DNA from: Hymenobacter polaris
GTDB lineage: Bacteria; Bacteroidota; Bacteroidia; Cytophagales; Hymenobacteraceae
NCBI RefSeq assembly: GCF_012927305.1
Contig: NZ_JABBGH010000003.1
Span: 62,001-126,000 of the forward strand
Direction of reading: 5' to 3'
DNA: 64,000 nt
Part shown: positions 60,796 through 64,000 of the stretch, in pieces
Layout: every line of letters starts with the position of its first letter
Numbering within the stretch: the stretch's first letter is position 1
Position numbers and translations under genes: made by a program
The notes under the pieces: model-generated
What the model saw: only the letters and a program-made list of their open reading frames with translations
What the model was told of the DNA's origin: nothing
Database searches by the model: none

Positions 60796-62670
60796 CTACA
60801 TAAAGTACTTCAGGCGAATAACTTCCTGCTCGCTCAGGAAGCGCCACTTGCCGCGGGGCAGGTCCTTCTTGGTGATGCCGGCGTACTGCACCCGGTCGAG
60901 GGCAACCACTTCGTAGCCCAGGTGCTCAAAAATGCGGCGCACAATGCGGTTGCGCCCGATGTGCAGCTCCACGCCCACAAAGTGCGGGTTGCCAGCTACC
61001 ACGGCCACGTCGTCTACCTCAGCCTTGCCATCTTCCAGCTCTACCCCGGTGCTGATTTCACGCAGGTGCTCGGCCGTCAGCGGCTTACTAAGCTCCACTT
61101 GGTAAATCTTCTTGTTTTTGTGCGAGGGGTGCGAGAGCTTCTGCGCTACCTCGCCGTCGTTGGTGAACAGCAGCAGGCCCGTGGTATTGCGGTCGAGGCG
61201 CCCCACCGGGAAGATGCGCTCCTTGGAGGCGTTGGCTACTAGGTCCATCACCGTTTTGCGGCCCTCGGGGTCGTCGGTGGTCGTAATGAAGTCCTTGGGC
61301 TTATTAAGCAGCACGTACACCAGCTTCTCGCGGTTAAGGTTGGTTTTGCCGTACTGCACCGTATCGCTGGGCTGCACTTTGTAGCCCATCTCGGTTACCA
61401 CCTCGCCATTCACCCGGATTTCGCCGGCCGCAATCAGCGCGTCAGCTTCGCGGCGCGAGCAGATACCCGCATTAGCGATATAGCGGTTTAGGCGCATCTC
61501 CTCGGTGCCAAAGTCCTCCTCGTCGCGGCGGCGCTTGTTGCCGCGGTTCTTGTCGTCTTCGTAGTGCTTCAGGTTCTTGTAGTCCGGGGCCTGGCCCGTT
61601 CCTTCGCCGCGCCCGTAGCTGGTGCCCGAAGCCCGCCCGCCGCGTACCTGGTCGCGCATGGCATCGCGCCGCTCGCGGAACGAGCCGCCGGCGCTAGGGC
61701 GCTCACCCGCGCTGCGCGGCTTGTCGTAGCCACCTTCGCGGCGGCTGTCAGCGCCGCCAGTGGGCCGGCGCTCATAGCTACCGGTAGTGCGCGGCTTGTC
61801 GTAGCCGCCTTCGCGGCGGTCGCCCGTGGGGCGGCGCTCCTCGCGGCCGTAGCTGCCGCCGCCTTCGCGGCTGCCCGCGGGGCGGCGGTCGGCGCGGTCA
61901 CCGCCAAAGCTATTTTCGCGGTTGCCACCCTCCCGGTTGCCGTAGCCAGCGGGCTTGTCAGCGCCGCGCTCTTGCCAGGCGCGGCGCTCGTCGCGGCCCT
62001 GGTAGGCCGGGCGTGCTTGCTCGCTGGCGGGGTTGGTTGACGGGGTATTTTCGCCCGCCGGGGCAGTAGGGTCTTTCTTGATGAACTTGCGGCTGCGCTC
62101 GCCGGGTTGGCCGCGGGGCACGGTGGGCTTGCCCTCGTAGCGCACCGGCTGCCCCTGCCAGATGGCTTTCTTGGGCCGCTCCTCCCGGTCAAAGGAAGGG
62201 CGCTCGCCTTTTGCGCGGCGCGGCCGGTCATCGCGCCGCTCGTTGTAGGCCGGCCGGTCGCCGTAGCTGGGGCGCGGCCCCGCGGCGGGGCGCTCGCCGC
62301 GCTCCTCGCGGAAGCTACCACCGCTCGGGCGCTCGCTTCCACCAAAACTGCGGCGGGTATCACCGCCCTTGCCACTGGGTCGCTCGCCCCCGCCAAAGCT
62401 GCGGCGGGTATCGCTGCCGTAGCCACCGGGGCGGCTGCTACCCGCGCCACCGGGCCGGCCGCCACCCTGCCCAAATGCCGGGCGAGCCGCCGAGTAACCT
62501 TCGCGGCTATTGTCGCCGCGGCCGCCGCGCTCGGGCCGCTCGCTGCGGTTGCCATAGCCGCCGGCACTGGGGCGGTTGCCGTAGCTACGCTCGGTGCGGT
62601 CGGCGCCGGGGCGGCCCCCCGAGGGGCGGCGGCTCGGCTTGTCGTTGGCGGAAGAATGCTGCTTGCCCAT
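60796..62670 (-). CDS. RluB/RsuA-type pseudouridine synthase with long disordered N-terminus
   Basis: A 624-residue protein. Residues 1-390 are low-complexity, rich in Arg, Gly, Ser, Tyr and Glu (units such as GGYGNRSERPERGGRGDN and RREGGYDKPRSAGERP). The enzyme follows: an S4 RNA-binding domain (MRLNRYIANAGICSRREADA from Met392) and the catalytic domain with Asp493 in VGRLDRNTTGLLLF, then RIVRRIFEHLGYEVVALDRV. It probably makes pseudouridine in 23S rRNA (RluB acts at U2605 in E. coli). RGG-like tails bind RNA and can promote condensation; its length exceeds the usual 250-290-residue enzyme more than twofold. Confidence 0.9.
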   Translation of the reverse strand: MGKQHSSANDKPSRRPSGGRPGADRTERSYGNRPSAGGYGNRSERPERGGRGDNSREGYSAARPAFGQGGGRPGGAGSSRPGGYGSDTRRSFGGGERPSGKGGDTRRSFGGSERPSGGSFREERGERPAAGPRPSYGDRPAYNERRDDRPRRAKGERPSFDREERPKKAIWQGQPVRYEGKPTVPRGQPGERSRKFIKKDPTAPAGENTPSTNPASEQARPAYQGRDERRAWQERGADKPAGYGNREGGNRENSFGGDRADRRPAGSREGGGSYGREERRPTGDRREGGYDKPRTTGSYERRPTGGADSRREGGYDKPRSAGERPSAGGSFRERRDAMRDQVRGGRASGTSYGRGEGTGQAPDYKNLKHYEDDKNRGNKRRRDEEDFGTEEMRLNRYIANAGICSRREADALIAAGEIRVNGEVVTEMGYKVQPSDTVQYGKTNLNREKLVYVLLNKPKDFITTTDDPEGRKTVMDLVANASKERIFPVGRLDRNTTGLLLFTNDGEVAQKLSHPSHKNKKIYQVELSKPLTAEHLREISTGVELEDGKAEVDDVAVVAGNPHFVGVELHIGRNRIVRRIFEHLGYEVVALDRVQYAGITKKDLPRGKWRFLSEQEVIRLKYFM

Positions 62671-62730
62671 ATTACTTACTGGGGTTAACGAATTGGCTGC
62701 CTATCGGCGCTAGGTAATGGAATGCAATAC

Positions 62731-62783
62731 AAAGCCCGGACTCCTACGCCAGGCGACTACTGCGCCTGCTGGAGTCCGGGCCA
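62731..62783 (-). terminator. Terminator after the TraR/DksA-like gene
   Basis: AGCCCGGACTCC pairs with GGAGTCCGGGCC, with an inner CAGGCG/CGCCTG pairing. On the minus strand a TTTGTATT run follows. It separates the DksA-like and rluB-type genes. Confidence 0.75.
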
Positions 62784-62800
62784 TAAATAGGCAGAACGGC

Positions 62801-63184
62801 TTAGTCGCGCCGGGCCAGCTTGGCCTCAATTGAGTGCTGGGTGTGCGGCACCGCGCGCAGGCGCTCCTTCGGAATGAGCTTGCCCGTGCCGATGCACACG
62901 CCGTAGGTACCGTTCTTGATGCGGAGCTGGGCGTTTTCCAGCTGCTGAATGAACTTCATCTGCCGCGAAGCTAACTGATTAAGGCTCTCTTTTTCAGCAG
63001 TTTCGGCGCCGTCTTCCAACACTTTCAACGAAGCCGCCGTGGTATCAGTGCCCGACTCGTTATTGCGGGTCAGCGTTTCCCGAATAAAGGATAGTTCTTT
63101 GCGGGCGGCGGTGAGCTTTTCCTGGATAATCTGGTCAAACTCAGCCAAGTCTTCCCGCGAGTAGCGGAGGTTTTCCTCAGTCAT
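62801..63184 (-). CDS. TraR/DksA-family transcription regulator
   Basis: A 127-residue protein starting MTEENLRYSREDLAEFDQII. The N-terminal two thirds form a coiled coil (QEKLTAARKELSFIRETLTR, then KESLNQLASRQMKFIQQLEN) like that of DksA, which inserts into the RNA polymerase secondary channel. The C-terminal zinc finger is degenerate: only one Cys is seen (YGVCIGTGKLIPKERLRAVP), where classical DksA has four. Bacteroidota members of this family commonly lack the complete finger. The start at 63184 is preferred, since the upstream extension (MVKLFVSPER) has no family similarity. A TACCTTTG box lies at 63296. Confidence 0.88.
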   Translation of the reverse strand: MTEENLRYSREDLAEFDQIIQEKLTAARKELSFIRETLTRNNESGTDTTAASLKVLEDGAETAEKESLNQLASRQMKFIQQLENAQLRIKNGTYGVCIGTGKLIPKERLRAVPHTQHSIEAKLARRD

Positions 63185-63295
63185 CGAAAGGAGAAGTAAT
63201 AGTTTTTTGAATAGGGTTGCCGGTTGGCAGCGTGGGTTGCAACGCTCCGGTGAAACAAAAAGTTTGACCACTGGCCTCTAGGCCTGCAGTCTTAG

Positions 63296-63303
63296 CAAAG
63301 GTA
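63296..63303 (-). promoter_or_regulatory. -7 box (TACCTTTG) upstream of the TraR/DksA-like gene
   Basis: Perfect minus-strand TAnnTTTG match, 112 bp before the ATG at 63184. It implies a long 5' leader, which could carry regulation. Confidence 0.5.
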
Positions 63304-63343
63304 GGCTTTTTCTGCCTTTTCCACGCAGCAGGCCCTAGGCCCC

Positions 63344-63820
63344 TCAAAAGCCCAGCATCTGGATGGCGGCCACCGCGGCCTCGGTGCCCTTGTTGCCGTG
63401 CCGGCCGCCGGCGCGGTCCCAGGCTTGCTCCAGGGTGTTGGTGGTGACCAAGCCAAAAATGACCGGCTTGTTGTATTTCAGCCCCACCGTGGTGAGACCC
63501 TGCGCCACGGCGTGGCAGATGTAGTCGTCGTGCTTAGTATCGCCCTTAATAACTACGCCCAGGCAAATAACGGCGTCTATCTCCTCGTGCTGCGCCAGCA
63601 GCTGGGCACCGAGGGTCAGCTCGAAGCTGCCGGGCACCGAATTGCGAAACACATTCTCGGGCTTGGCGCCGTGCTTGAGCAGCGTTTCGTAGGCTCCGTT
63701 GCTGAGCGTATCAGTCAGCTCGCGGTTCCACTCGGCCACTACCAGCCCAAACCGCTTTTCGCTAATGTCAATGAAGTTGGTGCTGTCGTAAGCACTGAGG
63801 TTTTGCAGGGCCGTGGCCAT
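63344..63820 (-). CDS. ribH: 6,7-dimethyl-8-ribityllumazine synthase
   Basis: A 158-residue enzyme of riboflavin synthesis that joins the ribityl-aminouracil with dihydroxybutanone phosphate. The core starts RFGLVVAEWNRELTDTLSNG, followed by VPGSFELTLGAQLLAQHEEI (substrate loop PGSFEL), VICLGVVIKGDTKHDDYICH (conserved GxTxHxxY-like His) and GLKYNKPVIFGLVTTNTLEQ. The ATG 63820 is supported by a TATTTTTG box at 63851-63844 that lies inside the longer open frame. Members form 60-subunit capsids or pentamers. Confidence 0.96.
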   Translation of the reverse strand: MATALQNLSAYDSTNFIDISEKRFGLVVAEWNRELTDTLSNGAYETLLKHGAKPENVFRNSVPGSFELTLGAQLLAQHEEIDAVICLGVVIKGDTKHDDYICHAVAQGLTTVGLKYNKPVIFGLVTTNTLEQAWDRAGGRHGNKGTEAAVAAIQMLGF

Positions 63821-63843
63821 AAGCTTGGTTGCGATGAGTAAAA

Positions 63844-63851
63844 CAAAAATA
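63844..63851 (-). promoter_or_regulatory. -7 box (TATTTTTG) of ribH
   Basis: Minus-strand TAnnTTTG match, 24 bp before the ribH ATG at 63820. Confidence 0.5.
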
Positions 63852-63887
63852 GGTGCTTGCCCGCTGGCGTAGCAGTGCCCCATAAGC

Positions 63888-63924
63888 AAAGCGGCGCCGC
63901 CCAAAAGGCCAGCGCCGCTTTTTG
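63888..63924. terminator. Terminator between ribH and the gene entering from the right edge
   Basis: AAAGCGGCGC pairs with GCGCCGCTTT around a 14-base loop, followed by TTTTG on the plus strand. It lies 32 bp past the stop of the minus-strand gene at the window edge. Confidence 0.65.
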
Positions 63925-63955
63925 TCAGTTGCATGCCCTAGGGGCCGCCGGGTAG

Positions 63956-64000
63956 CTACAGCGCGGCTTTGCGCTGCCGGGCCTCAGCTACTTCCTGAGC
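63956..64000 (-). CDS. C-terminal fragment of a gene entering from the right edge
   Basis: The last 14 codons and TAG stop of a minus-strand gene, reading AQEVAEARQRKAAL. The charged, helical sequence would suit a tetratricopeptide-repeat protein, which often precedes ribH in Bacteroidota, but the fragment is too short to tell. Confidence 0.45.
   Translation of the reverse strand, partial: AQEVAEARQRKAAL

Noticed and set aside
61569..62567. A 332-codon Ala/Arg-rich minus-strand frame inside the rluB-type gene
   Set aside because: Low-complexity repeats in the disordered tail keep all frames open. The rluB-type frame alone leads to a recognisable enzyme.

Overview
The window is high-GC (about 65 %) bacterial chromosome from a member of the Bacteroidota, most likely Hymenobacter or a close relative (Cytophagales, Hymenobacteraceae). 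The evidence is: Bacteroidota-type -7 boxes (TAnnTTTG) in front of many genes and few recognisable Shine-Dalgarno sites; a secreted protein ending in a type IX secretion (T9SS) sorting domain; Bacteroidota families such as the short glycogen/starch synthase-like protein, DUF4136 and DUF4468; and the gene order coaX - outer-membrane protein - lptC. No rRNA, tRNA, CRISPR array, transposase or prophage was found. Most of the window is housekeeping chromosome with accessory patches.

Layout. 0-4.8 kb: a type III polyketide synthase with the tail of an upstream gene, a PKS-associated type methyltransferase on the opposite strand, a PA14/T9SS secreted protein between them, and an NHL-repeat protein. 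4.8-16.8 kb: a lysine/alanine-dehydrogenase-like oxidoreductase, gcvP, a DUF4136 lipoprotein, lipA, OsmC, an overlapping sulfite-oxidase-like/flavin-reductase pair, GH43 and a TMEM175-type channel. gcvP and lipA both serve lipoate-dependent one-carbon metabolism. 16.8-22.9 kb: uvrA with a long N-terminal extension, then three tandem paralogous secreted proteins that share an upstream DNA element. 22.9-28.4 kb: an MBOAT O-acyltransferase broken by one in-frame TGA, an AT-rich AlgX/AlgJ-like partner, a Rieske-flavoprotein fusion and a frameshifted S41 peptidase remnant. 28.5-38 kb: asnS, rpoN, a large unknown protein, CsbD, a histone-deacetylase-like hydrolase and AIM24. 38-48 kb: gltX, RidA, glmS, a glycogen synthase-like protein, panC, a sugar nucleotidyltransferase and a lemA-TPM-TPM operon. 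48-64 kb: an exonuclease, recJ, a 37-codon membrane ORF, a TPR protein, a PpiD-like isomerase, an S9 peptidase, the coaX-OMP-lptC operon, an rluB-like pseudouridine synthase with a giant disordered N-terminus, a TraR/DksA-like protein and ribH.

Two sequence-wide patterns stand out. First, the palindrome CCTAGG (usually CCCTAGGG) is strongly over-represented in coding and non-coding DNA; I counted 20 in the first 10.5 kb, where base composition alone predicts about 3-4. It resembles the highly iterated palindromes of cyanobacteria. Second, a family of roughly 90-130 bp dispersed palindromes lies between genes. Two copies bracket gcvP, two bracket the S9 peptidase-coaX block, and one is a perfect 100-bp palindrome centred on GCCCTAGGGC.

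The best candidates for something undescribed are the tandem secreted paralogs with their conserved upstream element, the CCTAGG pattern, the palindrome family with compensated arms, and the 37-codon ORF. I found no clear novel defence or mobile system.
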